Positions 7,312 to 15,343 of a DNA stretch of 18,136 nt are shown piece by piece. Source of the DNA: Spirochaetales bacterium (GTDB lineage Bacteria > Spirochaetota > Spirochaetia > DSM-27196 > SLST01); NCBI GenBank assembly GCA_007130265.1, contig SLST01000015.1, positions 1 through 18,136 of the forward strand, given 5' to 3'. Position 1 is the first letter of the stretch. Every line of letters begins with the position of its first letter. Position numbers and translations under genes: made by a program. The notes under the pieces were generated by a model. It had not been told where the DNA came from, did no database searches, and was given only the letters and a program-made list of their open reading frames with translations.

Positions 7312-8394
7312 ATGTTTAATTTTCGGTTCCCTCGCGCAGGCATGCGGTTCGCAGCTCTCTTCTCGGCAGCTCTACTGATTCTCATGGTAGCTGCTACGGC
7401 ACCGGCGCAGGTGCTCGATCGCCCCGTTGCGATTGTGCGGCTCGTGGAGACGGTCAACATTGGCCGACGCGACGTTGACTCGCAAGTCGCCCTCTTCGAG
7501 CAGCAGGTCGGCCGCGCGCTCCAGCCTGCGGAGAAGCAACAGGTTCTCGAGGCACTCATCAACGACGAACTGCTGCTCCAGGCGGCCTCACGTGCGGGTG
7601 TCCGAGTCACTCAGGAAGAGATCCGGAACTACCTCACGGTGCAGCGCCAGCAGTGGAGCCAGGCGCTCGGGGTGACGCTGAGCGAAGAGCAGTTCCGTTT
7701 CCAGGTGGAGCAGCAGACCGGCCGTCCGTGGGTCGATTTCCTCGAAGATGTGACCGACGAGCTCATCAAGCTCAAGTATGTTCGACAACGCGAGTCCGAG
7801 CTCTTCGCGCGCGTGACGAACGTGAGTGAGGCCGAGGTTCAGTCGTTCTACGAGGAGCAGGCAACGTCCTTCACGAACCCGGCAATGGTCAGTTTTCGTC
7901 ACGTCTATGTGGATCTGCGCGGGAAGACCGATCAGGAACGGCAGGTAGCCCGCACGAATCTCGAGGCGTATCGGAGGCAGATTCGAAGCGGTGCGCTCAC
8001 TTTTGAGCAGCTCGAACGACGTGCTCTCGACGATTCGTCGATAAACGCGGATAACTTCGGGTATCTCATGCGCAATGACCCGCGGAGCCAGCAACTGCTC
8101 GGCCGGGTATTCATCGATGCGCTTTTCGGACTCAGCGAGGGTGAGGTTGCCGGAGTGCTCGAGTCGAACGTCGCGCTGCATATCGTGCTCGTCACCGACC
8201 GGCGGTCCGCCCGGATACTCTCACTCGACGACCCGATTCTGCCGGGCCAGAGCGTGACCGTGCGCCAACAGATTCGTAATCTGCTCGCAAACCAGAAGGA
8301 ACAGCAGGCGCTCGGCATGGCTGTTGAGAAGATCGTGGGCGATCTGCGAGAAGAGGCAGAGGTCACGGTCTTTGAGTCCAACATTCCCTGGTAG
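7312..8394 (+). CDS. SurA/PpiC-like periplasmic chaperone (peptidyl-prolyl isomerase family)
   Basis: This encodes 360 aa with a signal peptide (hydrophobic core about residues 13-29, cleavage near APAQ). Residues about 38-150 match the SurA N-terminal chaperone domain: an Ile/Val strand with GRRDVDSQVALFEQQ, then QQVLEALINDELLLQAASRAG and VTQEEIRNYL. Residues about 180-310 resemble a degenerate parvulin domain (VSFRHVYVD, then FGLSEGEVAGVLES and a final strand), but the glycine-rich catalytic elements are poorly preserved, so isomerase activity is uncertain. The family escorts outer-membrane proteins through the periplasm. nusB follows 6 bp after the stop. No ribosome-distal promoter is convincing, so it may be transcribed from the upstream operon. 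Confidence 0.83.
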   Translation: MFNFRFPRAGMRFAALFSAALLILMVAATAPAQVLDRPVAIVRLVETVNIGRRDVDSQVALFEQQVGRALQPAEKQQVLEALINDELLLQAASRAGVRVTQEEIRNYLTVQRQQWSQALGVTLSEEQFRFQVEQQTGRPWVDFLEDVTDELIKLKYVRQRESELFARVTNVSEAEVQSFYEEQATSFTNPAMVSFRHVYVDLRGKTDQERQVARTNLEAYRRQIRSGALTFEQLERRALDDSSINADNFGYLMRNDPRSQQLLGRVFIDALFGLSEGEVAGVLESNVALHIVLVTDRRSARILSLDDPILPGQSVTVRQQIRNLLANQKEQQALGMAVEKIVGDLREEAEVTVFESNIPW

Positions 8395-8400
8395 GCGAAT

Positions 8401-8811
8401 ATGGCGTCCCGGCGCAAAGCACGCATCTATGCCATGCAGGCTCTCTACAGCTGGGACGTTGGACGACCGCCTCGCGACGAACTGTTGGAGTTCTCCTGGC
8501 TTGACCCGCAGCCCGGTCGGGAGGAGACGCTTGCGTTCAGTCGTCTGCTCGTCAGTGGCGCGCTCGAGCATATGGAGGAGGTGGACGCGCAGATTCGCGA
8601 CCACCTGGACCACTGGAAGATCGAGCGGCTTGCGAAGGTGGATCTCGCGATACTGAGGCTGGCTACGTACTCGCTCCTGTTCCAGCGCGATATTCCGGCC
8701 TCCATCACTATCGACGAAGCCGTCGGGCTCGCCCGGGAGTTCGGCGCCGACGAGTCGTACCGATTCGTCAATGGAGTGCTCGACGCGATCCGCAAGGCCT
8801 GTTCGGGATGA
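8401..8811 (+). CDS. nusB: Transcription antitermination factor NusB
   Basis: This encodes 136 aa, the typical length. NusB is an all-helical RNA-binding protein that pairs with NusE (S10) on boxA RNA and supports antitermination of rRNA operons. The family pattern is clear: RRKARIYAMQALYSWD at the N-terminus, then DHWKIERLAKVDLAILRLATY, DIPASITIDEAVGLAREFG, and the closing SYRFVNGVLDAI. The ribosome site is weak, and the gene is probably translated by re-initiation after the SurA-like gene 6 bp upstream. The stop overlaps the next start by 4 bp (ATGA). Nothing appears truncated. Confidence 0.96.
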   Translation: MASRRKARIYAMQALYSWDVGRPPRDELLEFSWLDPQPGREETLAFSRLLVSGALEHMEEVDAQIRDHLDHWKIERLAKVDLAILRLATYSLLFQRDIPASITIDEAVGLAREFGADESYRFVNGVLDAIRKACSG

Positions 8812-10493
8812 CGCTCCGTACGCGCCAGATCGTGTTTCTCGTGCTTGCGGTCGTGACGCTCGCTGCGGTGACCCTGGGTATAGTGCTGGGCGTGACGGTT
8901 CGCCGGTCTCGACGGGATCTCGTCTTCGGGCTCGAGGAACTCGACATCCTGATCGCCGACGGCCTCTATGAAGAAGTCGACGCGATGCTTCCCTGGCTCG
9001 CCGAGCGCGCTCGTACGGCCGGAGAAGCGATGCGTGTATTCCGACGCGCCCACGATCTCTACCGCGCCAACGGTTCGACACGCGGAATGGACGAGACGGC
9101 ACGACGTCTGGTGCGGGAGTTCCCTGCGAACACGACGATCAGATCGGTCGCGGTGTACGCGGCCGTGCGAGCCGGTCGCGCGACCGAAGCACTCGAAATC
9201 GCCTCCGGCGAGCTCGGACGTGCGGCTCCCGTGGTCTATGCGTGGGCGCTTCTCTCCAACCGTGAAGTTCCCGCGGATCATCCCGAGGATGAGCGCGATG
9301 AGGTGCTCCTGGCCAGACTGGGGACGTCAAGCTCGGCACAGGACTATGAGACCGCATGGCGCCTGACCGGTGACGAGCGGTATGCGCTCGATGCGGTTCT
9401 TCTGCTCCTGCTCGATGACCAGGAGTCGGCCCTAGAGCTTGCCAGGGCGGCGGGTCTGCGCCGGACCTGGCCGCTCCTCGTTGCTGACGTGCTCGCTGAT
9501 CGTGGTCGATTCGACGAGGCGGCATCGCTTCTGTCGGAACTCCGGTCTTCGGAGGCGGTGGTGCAGATGCGCCTCGCAGACGCGCACTACTACGCGGGCA
9601 ACGACGCAGAGGCGTTTCGTGTGTACGAGGCCCTCGTGGACAACAGAAGGGCCTCGGCGAACGACGGCGCGAACGACGGCGCGGACGCTTCACCACCGCC
9701 GGAAGCGTTCATCAACCTCGCTCATCTGACTGCAGCCCGTGGAGGCGCTGCTGCCGAGGACCGTTCGCTCGAGCTGCTTACTGATGCGTCGGCACGCCAT
9801 CCGGACTCATGGCCGGTCGCCCGCGCATTAGCGCTCGCTCGGTGGGCGGCCGGGTTCGAGCCGCCTGAGCTGACTGGCTGGTTCGCTACCGAGTACGAGG
9901 CGCAGGCGCGGCTGCTCGCGCTCCAGCTCGAGGAGGATCCCGATCGCCGGGGCTACGAGGCAGATCTGTGGATTTTGCTCGAGCGGTTTCCGGACGATCA
10001 CTCTTTCCGCTACGCGGCGTGGTATCTGTACACGCGCGAGCGACTCGTTGAGGTCGAGCGCGTTCTTCGATGGGCGGCCTCCCTGCGCGGCGATCGAGGA
10101 CCGGAGCCGGCCTGGAGTCGGTTCTATCGCGGAATGCTTGCTGCCCGGACCGGGCGATGGGATGAGGCGGCCGCGCACTTCACGGCGAGCTTTGTCATGC
10201 TGCCTTCGTGGCATTCGGCGCTCAACGCCACGGTCGCCCTCACTCGCTCGGGACAGACCGAGGAGGCGCAGACACGGCTCGAGAACGCACTGCTGCTTGC
10301 GAGGCACGCCAAAGGTCGGATGCGCGCTCAGGTGTTTCTCATGGCCGCCCGTCTTGTGCCGAACGCCGCAGAGAGCCGACGATTGCTCGCCGAGGCATTC
10401 GCGATCGATCCTTCCTCGCCCGACGCGCTCCTGCTGCAGGCGCAGCTCGGCTTGCCCGCCGGCGGCCGGCTTGAAAACGCTGAGGCGAGATAG
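8808..10493 (+). CDS. Membrane-anchored TPR-like protein of unknown function
   Basis: This encodes 561 aa with a single N-terminal membrane segment (about residues 7-29) followed by basic residues RRSRRD. It is probably a signal anchor, with the rest in the periplasm if topology follows that pattern; the charges after the helix make orientation uncertain. From about residue 35 to the end the sequence is helical, Ala/Leu/Glu/Arg-rich and repetitive in the way of degenerate TPR or SEL1 proteins. The clearest units are in the second half (RGMLAARTGRWDEAAAHFTA; TVALTRSGQTEEAQTRLENA). A short low-complexity loop of ANDG repeats lies at residues 284-291. It overlaps nusB by 4 bp. I do not recognise a specific family. 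Envelope scaffolding is inferred from architecture. Confidence 0.75.
   Translation: MTLRTRQIVFLVLAVVTLAAVTLGIVLGVTVRRSRRDLVFGLEELDILIADGLYEEVDAMLPWLAERARTAGEAMRVFRRAHDLYRANGSTRGMDETARRLVREFPANTTIRSVAVYAAVRAGRATEALEIASGELGRAAPVVYAWALLSNREVPADHPEDERDEVLLARLGTSSSAQDYETAWRLTGDERYALDAVLLLLLDDQESALELARAAGLRRTWPLLVADVLADRGRFDEAASLLSELRSSEAVVQMRLADAHYYAGNDAEAFRVYEALVDNRRASANDGANDGADASPPPEAFINLAHLTAARGGAAAEDRSLELLTDASARHPDSWPVARALALARWAAGFEPPELTGWFATEYEAQARLLALQLEEDPDRRGYEADLWILLERFPDDHSFRYAAWYLYTRERLVEVERVLRWAASLRGDRGPEPAWSRFYRGMLAARTGRWDEAAAHFTASFVMLPSWHSALNATVALTRSGQTEEAQTRLENALLLARHAKGRMRAQVFLMAARLVPNAAESRRLLAEAFAIDPSSPDALLLQAQLGLPAGGRLENAEAR
9657..9680 (+). repeat. In-frame 12-bp duplication inside the TPR-like gene
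   Basis: Two perfect copies of GCGAACGACGGC are followed by the related GCGGACGC. They encode ANDGANDGAD at residues 284 onward. The unit length is a multiple of three, so copy changes would keep the frame and alter only loop length. Confidence 0.85.
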
Positions 10494-10517
10494 TAAGTTG
10501 CATCGAACGAGTAGCCC

Positions 10518-11282
10518 ATGAAACTGAAGAACCCCAGACAGATCCAGCTCATACGTGAATCGGGAATAGTTCTCGCCCGAACGCTCCGCCGGCTCGGTGA
10601 GATGGTAGAACCGGGGCTGCCGCTGATCGAGCTTGATTCGCAGTGCCGCTCACTGCTGCGTGCCGCCGGCGCACGACCTGCCTTCCTCGGCTACATGGGG
10701 TTTCCCTCGGCGCTCTGCGTGTCGGTGAACGAGGAGGTTATTCACGGCCTTCCGACACGACGCACGTTGCGGGAGGGAGACGTGGTGAGTCTCGATATCG
10801 GCGTCGATCTCGAGGGGTATATCAGCGATGCGGCCGCAACATTCCCGGCAGGACAGATATCTCGAGACGTGGAGAAGCTCCTGCTCGCGACCAGGGAGGC
10901 CCTCGAGTGCGGAATCGCAGCCGCCCGCCCGGGGGGGCGCGTCCAGGACATCTCCCGGGCGATCTACGACCATGTAACCGCCCAGGGCTACGGGGTGGTA
11001 CGCCCGTACTGTGGGCACGGGGTCGGGTTTGCCGTCCACGAGGAGCCGCAGGTGCCCAACTACGTGTCCCGCGGGCCGAATCCGAGGCTGAAGCCGGGAC
11101 TGGTACTCGCCATCGAGCCCATGATCAACCTCGGCGGAGACGATGTGGAAGTGCTCGACGACGACTGGACGGTCGTGACGGCTGACCGATCGGTCTCCGC
11201 GCACTACGAGCATACCATCGCGATCCTCGACGACGGGGTGGAGATCATGACTCGGGCCGAAGAGTCCGTGGAGGTCTCATGA
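10518..11282 (+). CDS. map: Methionine aminopeptidase, type I
   Basis: This encodes 254 aa, normal for the short type I enzyme, which removes the initiator methionine from nascent proteins. The two-metal site is complete: Asp93 in SLDIGVD, Asp104 in YISDAA, His167 in CGHGVGFAVHEEPQVPNY, Glu200 in LAIEPMI and Glu231 in HYEHTIAI. His76 in VIHGLPTRR and His174 are the substrate-side histidines. No N-terminal SH3-binding or zinc-finger extension is present. The gene follows the TPR gene by 24 bp with a poor ribosome site, and its stop overlaps the htrA start (ATGA). The odd partner choice, a translation enzyme coupled to a protease, may simply reflect operon packing. Confidence 0.97.
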   Translation: MKLKNPRQIQLIRESGIVLARTLRRLGEMVEPGLPLIELDSQCRSLLRAAGARPAFLGYMGFPSALCVSVNEEVIHGLPTRRTLREGDVVSLDIGVDLEGYISDAAATFPAGQISRDVEKLLLATREALECGIAAARPGGRVQDISRAIYDHVTAQGYGVVRPYCGHGVGFAVHEEPQVPNYVSRGPNPRLKPGLVLAIEPMINLGGDDVEVLDDDWTVVTADRSVSAHYEHTIAILDDGVEIMTRAEESVEVS

Positions 11283-12748
11283 CATCATCGCGAAGGGCGT
11301 CCGGCAGACCGTCGGCCTGGACCCTGATCACCATCGGTCTATCAGCCTCGACGCTCGTGCTCGTCACCGTCTTGTTGCTCGGCGCCTGTTCCACCGGTGA
11401 ACCCGGCATCATCCGCACCGGCAGCGGGTCGCCTGCACCGGTCTCAACCGACTCGCTTCGGTCTCTGCAGAGCTCGTTCCGTTCGATAGCCGAAACCGCA
11501 CTGCCGAGTGTCGTTCGCATCGACGTTCGGGCACGACTCGCGGTCCCCAGTGGGCTGCCGTTCGACCGGTTCGGAGAGCCGGACGAGGAGGAGCCGGGTC
11601 GACGCGAATTCGAGTCCGAAGGGCTTGGCTCAGGAGTAATCGTGAGTCGGGAAGGACAGACTCACTACGTTCTGACGAACGACCATGTCGTGGCTGACGC
11701 AGACGCGATCACCGTAGTTCTCGACGACGGAACCGAGTTCGACGCGGCGCTCGTCGGCCGCGACCGGAGGAAGGACCTCGCAATGGTCTCTTTCCGCAGC
11801 CAGGGTTCGATTCCCGTCGCGCGGCTCGGAGATTCGGATTCGCTGCGAGTTGGTGACTGGGTTGTCGCGATCGGCAGCCCGTTCGGGTATCAGAACACCG
11901 TTACTGCCGGTATCGTGAGCGCGGTGGGACGATCCGGCTCGATGATCGGCAACATCAGCGATTTCATCCAGACCGACGCGTCCATCAACCGGGGCAATTC
12001 CGGCGGCGCCCTCGTCAATCTCGAAGGCGAGGTCGTGGGAATCAACACGTGGATCACCAGCGCGACGGGAGTGAGCGCGGGGCTCGGGTTCGCTATCCCC
12101 ATTAACAACACGATCCGTACGATCGAATCGTTCCTCCGCGGGGCCGAGATTCGCTACGGGTGGTTAGGCGTCTCGATCCAGTCGGTCGATCGGCAGCAGG
12201 TCGAATCGCTCGAGCTGCCCGGCCGGCGTGGCGCTCTGATCGACAGCGTGTTTGCGGAGTCACCGGCCGCGGGCGATATCTACCCCGGCGATTTCGTCAC
12301 GGCGATCGACGGCACGGCAATACACGATTCCGATCAGCTCATACTCATCGTTGGTGAGTTGCCCGTCGGCGCCGAGCCGGTCTTCACCCTCGTGAGGCAG
12401 GGTGAGGAGCTGAAGGTGCGGGTTCCCATCGCCGAACGAACGTCTGAGGCCTCGATTCGCCAACAGAGCCGAAACCTCTGGCCCGGGATGAGTGTGTATC
12501 CGATCACGCCTGAGCTCGCCGCCCGGCTGACGCTGCCCGATGATGCCGGAGTGGTCGTTTCGCGGGTCGATCAGGGCACACCGGCGGATCTCGGCGGACT
12601 GGCGGCGTACGACGTGGTGCGGTCGATCAACGGAGCTGCGGTCACATCGCCTCTGGACTACTACGCGAGGATGTCCGAACATGGGCGTACCTGGGATATC
12701 GTTGTGGTCCGTGACGGCGACGAGCTGGAACTGACGGTGGTGAGATAA
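11279..12748 (+). CDS. HtrA/DegP-family serine protease with two PDZ domains and lipoprotein-type N-terminus
   Basis: This encodes 489 aa with a GGAGG site 4 bp before ATG 11279. Residues about 15-36 are a hydrophobic signal segment ending in LLLGAC, a lipobox-like site with Cys37. The protease domain follows, with catalytic His136 (LTNDHVV), Asp166 (RRKDLAMV) and Ser241 (NRGNSGGALVN). PDZ1 lies at about 292-385 and PDZ2 at about 400-489; the carboxylate loops read YGWLGV and MSVYP. An acidic insertion near residues 100-115 sits before the first protease strands. The family degrades or refolds damaged envelope proteins. A lipid anchor in place of a free periplasmic enzyme is inferred from the lipobox. 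An uncleaved signal anchor, as in DegS, is the alternative. Confidence 0.92.
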   Translation: MTSSRRASGRPSAWTLITIGLSASTLVLVTVLLLGACSTGEPGIIRTGSGSPAPVSTDSLRSLQSSFRSIAETALPSVVRIDVRARLAVPSGLPFDRFGEPDEEEPGRREFESEGLGSGVIVSREGQTHYVLTNDHVVADADAITVVLDDGTEFDAALVGRDRRKDLAMVSFRSQGSIPVARLGDSDSLRVGDWVVAIGSPFGYQNTVTAGIVSAVGRSGSMIGNISDFIQTDASINRGNSGGALVNLEGEVVGINTWITSATGVSAGLGFAIPINNTIRTIESFLRGAEIRYGWLGVSIQSVDRQQVESLELPGRRGALIDSVFAESPAAGDIYPGDFVTAIDGTAIHDSDQLILIVGELPVGAEPVFTLVRQGEELKVRVPIAERTSEASIRQQSRNLWPGMSVYPITPELAARLTLPDDAGVVVSRVDQGTPADLGGLAAYDVVRSINGAAVTSPLDYYARMSEHGRTWDIVVVRDGDELELTVVR

Positions 12749-13350
12749 TGCCGAAAGAATTCCTCGCCCCGACGATAGTCCGCGACAATGCGGTTAAACT
12801 GGCCCGGAGGATTCACGACGACGGGTTCGTCCCGGACGTCATCTACGTGAGCCTGCGCGGCGGCGCCTACCTGGGTAACGTGCTCAGCGAGTACTTCAAG
12901 GTTGTGCGTCGGGGGCAGAGGCCTGTCTTCTACGCGGCCGTAGTGGCGAGGTCGTACACCGACATCCATACGAGCGAACGGGTCATGGTCGACGGATGGA
13001 CCTACAGCCCGGAATATCTGCGCAGCGGTGATCGCGTTCTGCTGGTCGACGACATATTCGACTCAGGTCACACCGTCAACCATCTCGTGGAGATCTTCCT
13101 TGAGAAGGGTATTCCGCGGGATGACATCAAGGTGGCGGTTCACGACTACAAGACCAGGGAGTTCCTGCCGGAGAAGTTGCCGATTCAGCCCGATTACTGG
13201 TGTCGTCGGCACGTCGTCAGCCGGCCCGAAGACGACACCTGGATCCACTACCTGAGCCACGAGCTCGTCGGGCTGACCTCCGATGAAGTGGAAGCAAACT
13301 ATTCCGACCCCGATACCGCCGAAGCGATCAGGATCATTCTGAGCGACTAG
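12748..13350 (+). CDS. Phosphoribosyltransferase (hypoxanthine/xanthine type)
   Basis: This encodes 200 aa. The PRPP-binding signature of type I phosphoribosyltransferases is clear at residues 98-109, LLVDDIFDSGHT, with the two acidic residues that precede the loop. A short SLRGG at 35-39 is the pyrophosphate loop. The C-terminal part, with YWCRRHVV, W-I-H-Y and HEL, is where purine specificity would reside, and a tryptophan there fits stacking on a base. The substrate cannot be fixed from sequence; hypoxanthine, guanine or xanthine is likely. Its ATG overlaps the htrA TAA by one base, so translation is probably coupled. It ends the operon 7 bp before the convergent lipoprotein gene. Confidence 0.82.
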   Translation: MPKEFLAPTIVRDNAVKLARRIHDDGFVPDVIYVSLRGGAYLGNVLSEYFKVVRRGQRPVFYAAVVARSYTDIHTSERVMVDGWTYSPEYLRSGDRVLLVDDIFDSGHTVNHLVEIFLEKGIPRDDIKVAVHDYKTREFLPEKLPIQPDYWCRRHVVSRPEDDTWIHYLSHELVGLTSDEVEANYSDPDTAEAIRIILSD

Positions 13351-13357
13351 CCTTCGC

Positions 13358-14596
13358 TTACTCACGCACCCACTGGTTCGGCCCCGACTCGGATGAGAGC
13401 GTTCTCCACAGACCCATCTGCGCAGTCCCCACGAAGAGCAGATTTCCATCCCACCTTTCCGGTCCGTCGGCGGTCTCGACCGGGAAGTCGGTGACCATAG
13501 CCGGATCGACGAAGATCGTCTCGATTGCCGCGGACGGGAGGTTGCTGCCCTGGTAGTTCGACCCGGGCACGTCGGGTGATGTGACGGAGGTCGTCGCATC
13601 CACCTCGCCTGAGGTTCCCACGACGCGGTACCCGTGGCCGCGGGTACCCGCGATGATAATCGTCGTCTGCGGCCCTTTCGGTACGGCCGCGAGGGCGGTG
13701 AACCAGATGGGGGCGTCATTGGTGGCGCTTACCTCGTTGGCGTTGCCCTTCTGCCACGTGGCGCCAAAGTCGTCGCTCGTATAGAGGTAGCCCTTGCTGT
13801 CGGCGAGCCAGAGCAGTCCACCGTCTTCGTCGTAGAGGATGCTCGTGAAGATCGCGTCGGAGTCCCTTGCCTCAGGCCCCGTCGGGGTGACCGCGTCAGG
13901 GGCGGTGGCCGGGTCAACGCCGCCTGCGTGGCGCGTGACTCCGGTCGTGCTCAGATAGGCAACGTCGGTGCCGTCCGTCGCGACGCCGATCCAGGCCGAG
14001 TTGTCGAGCGTAGTGCCGGAGAGCGGGACGAAGGCGGTTCCGTCGCTCGAGGCGTAGAGGACGTGCTTCGCCGGGGTGTCGGTCGTCGCGACGGAGACGA
14101 TCAGCCGCTCGGTGCCGTCGTTGATCGCGAACACTTCGTTGATCCGGCGCACGCCCGTCGGGAGTTCCCAAATTTCGTTCGGAGTGCCATCGGGCGTGGC
14201 GGGGTCGACCACATACACGCCGGAATCGGTAGCATCGGGGCTGACAAAGACGGTATAGACCCGCTCGCCGGCGCCGAAATTGCCGGCCACGAGCGACATG
14301 GTGCGGTACGGCTGCCCGTCGACCGAAGGCGCCGGGGCGATCTGCCATTCGGGTTTCCGGCCCGCGGCCGGGTCGTCCTGCTCGCGGTAATGGAGCGCAC
14401 CGGTCGCGGCAAAATAGGTCCCGCCTGCCTTGGCAAACGCGCCGACCGTGAGCTCCTTGCCGAGGTTTCGGTCGACGGGGATACGGCGTTCGCGCTGTAT
14501 GCTCGCGAAGAGGCCGTACGGGTGCTGGGTACAGGCGCCGATGGCGACGGCGACCACCACGACCAGCAGGAGTGTAGATTGAACGTTCTTGTGCAT
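13358..14596 (-). CDS. Predicted lipoprotein with beta-propeller-like repeats and one Asp-box
   Basis: This encodes 412 aa from ATG 14596. The frame also allows a GTG one codon earlier, but AGGAGA lies at better spacing for the ATG. The N-terminus is a lipoprotein signal (MHKN, hydrophobic valine-rich core, IGAC), giving lipidated Cys near residue 22. The body is strand-rich with no cysteines of note. At residues 274-281 it contains SDDFGATW, a perfect S-x-D-x-G-x-T-W Asp-box of sialidase-like and sortilin-like propellers. A weaker variant is SSDGTAF. Repeated Y-x-x-D and strand-turn spacing suggests a propeller of blades, but sialidase catalytic residues are not evident. It is translated right after the barrel gene. 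Function is unknown; surface binding is only inferred. Confidence 0.78.
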   Translation of the reverse strand: MHKNVQSTLLLVVVVAVAIGACTQHPYGLFASIQRERRIPVDRNLGKELTVGAFAKAGGTYFAATGALHYREQDDPAAGRKPEWQIAPAPSVDGQPYRTMSLVAGNFGAGERVYTVFVSPDATDSGVYVVDPATPDGTPNEIWELPTGVRRINEVFAINDGTERLIVSVATTDTPAKHVLYASSDGTAFVPLSGTTLDNSAWIGVATDGTDVAYLSTTGVTRHAGGVDPATAPDAVTPTGPEARDSDAIFTSILYDEDGGLLWLADSKGYLYTSDDFGATWQKGNANEVSATNDAPIWFTALAAVPKGPQTTIIIAGTRGHGYRVVGTSGEVDATTSVTSPDVPGSNYQGSNLPSAAIETIFVDPAMVTDFPVETADGPERWDGNLLFVGTAQMGLWRTLSSESGPNQWVRE

Positions 14597-14602
14597 CACC
14601 TG

Positions 14603-14608
14603 TCTCCT
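14603..14608 (-). promoter_or_regulatory. Ribosome binding site overlapping the upstream stop
   Basis: On the minus strand AGGAGA lies 6 bp before ATG 14596 and shares two bases with the TAG that ends the barrel gene. This implies translational coupling of barrel and lipoprotein and favours ATG over the GTG at 14599. Confidence 0.65.
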
Positions 14609-15230
14609 AGAACCGGTACAAGGCCGAGAGCGAGAGCTCGAGGAAGTTCCCGATCCGCGATTCGTCGCGACCGGCCTCGCTGCGCGCGCTATAGATCTGC
14701 GGAATTATCCAATATCGCAGTTTCGCGCCGAATGCCCACTGCGAGCTGTAGTTCCAGTATATCCCTCCTCCCGGACGGATGAACGGATCGAGCTTCAGGT
14801 CCTCTCCCAGTCGCGCGAAACTCATTCCCAGACCGAGCGTCACCGGGAACTCGAGCGGGTAGGCCTGCAACAGGTAGCTCGACTCGAAGGTGATGGGTAC
14901 GAGGAAGAGCGGGCGACGATTGGGCGTGAAGGAAAAGCTTCCGCCGACCTCCACCCCGAGTTTGATCTCGTTGGTGAGGTGGCTTCCCCACGCGATCGAC
15001 CCGACCCCGCCGAGCGTCAGGTTCGGGCGCGTGATGCCGTCCGATATGCCCTCCGCCCCTCCGGTGATGAAGAGGGGAGCGAACAGACCGAGGTTGATGG
15101 CCAGCGTCTGGTCGCCCAGCGAGTATGTTGGAACGAATATCTCCTCGTCTTCGGGTGCTTGTGCAAAGGCCGTAGCGGCGAGCAGGATCAGCACCGTTCC
15201 AAAGACTCGCCTGAAGTAGATATGTCTCAT
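14607..15230 (-). CDS. Predicted outer-membrane beta-barrel protein
   Basis: This encodes 207 codons, giving 207 aa from ATG 15230. A start from TTG 15269 adds a segment that does not improve the signal. The N-terminus, MRHIYFRR and a hydrophobic core ending in AFAQA, is a clear cleavable signal peptide. The mature protein has alternating amphipathic strands separated by turns, aromatic girdles (Trp/Tyr/Phe) and a terminal strand ending in LSALYRF. A final Phe is the standard beta-signal for BAM-dependent insertion. About eight strands fit the length, which is like small OmpW- or OmpA-type barrels seen in spirochaetes. I do not recognise a specific family. It forms a two-gene minus-strand unit with the downstream lipoprotein, 10 bp apart. 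Confidence 0.78.
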   Translation of the reverse strand: MRHIYFRRVFGTVLILLAATAFAQAPEDEEIFVPTYSLGDQTLAINLGLFAPLFITGGAEGISDGITRPNLTLGGVGSIAWGSHLTNEIKLGVEVGGSFSFTPNRRPLFLVPITFESSYLLQAYPLEFPVTLGLGMSFARLGEDLKLDPFIRPGGGIYWNYSSQWAFGAKLRYWIIPQIYSARSEAGRDESRIGNFLELSLSALYRF

Positions 15231-15239
15231 TACCAGCCA

Positions 15240-15269
15240 AAGGTAGCACGACGGGGGCCGGGAGATCAA
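15240..15269 (-). promoter_or_regulatory. Candidate promoter for the barrel-lipoprotein pair
   Basis: On the minus strand TTGATC (15269-15264) and TACCTT (15245-15240) are 18 bp apart, just upstream of the barrel ATG. Transcription would begin only a few bases before the ATG, giving a very short or absent leader. The match is partial and untested. Confidence 0.4.
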
Positions 15270-15308
15270 CGTGGCCGGCAGTTCCGCCCGCGGCGCCTGA
15301 TCCTGCCC

Positions 15309-15337
15309 GTGACACTGGCCGGCAATCGTGGTACAAG
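15309..15337 (+). promoter_or_regulatory. Candidate promoter for the split purH genes
   Basis: GTGACA (15309-15314) and TACAAG (15332-15337) are separated by 17 bp, and TG lies one base before the -10 as in extended -10 promoters. The predicted start is near 15344, at the ATG itself. Transcripts would be leaderless, or translation would start at one of the downstream GTG codons. No PurR-like operator is recognised. Confidence 0.45.
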
Positions 15338-15343
15338 GCTCGT

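Noticed and set aside
10471..10499. Possible promoter before map (TTGAAA then TAAGTT, 17 bp apart)
   Set aside because: The -35 is fair but the -10 matches only three of six bases, and the genes are close enough to be cotranscribed.
13342..13358. Small inverted repeat AGCGA/TCGCT at the convergent gene ends
   Set aside because: The 5-bp stem with a 7-nt loop and no T-tract is too weak to call a terminator.
13634..14782. Plus-strand open frame of 382 codons opposite the lipoprotein gene
   Set aside because: The minus-strand reading has a lipoprotein signal, an Asp-box and a good ribosome site. The plus frame is Arg/Gly/Val/Asp-rich low-information sequence.
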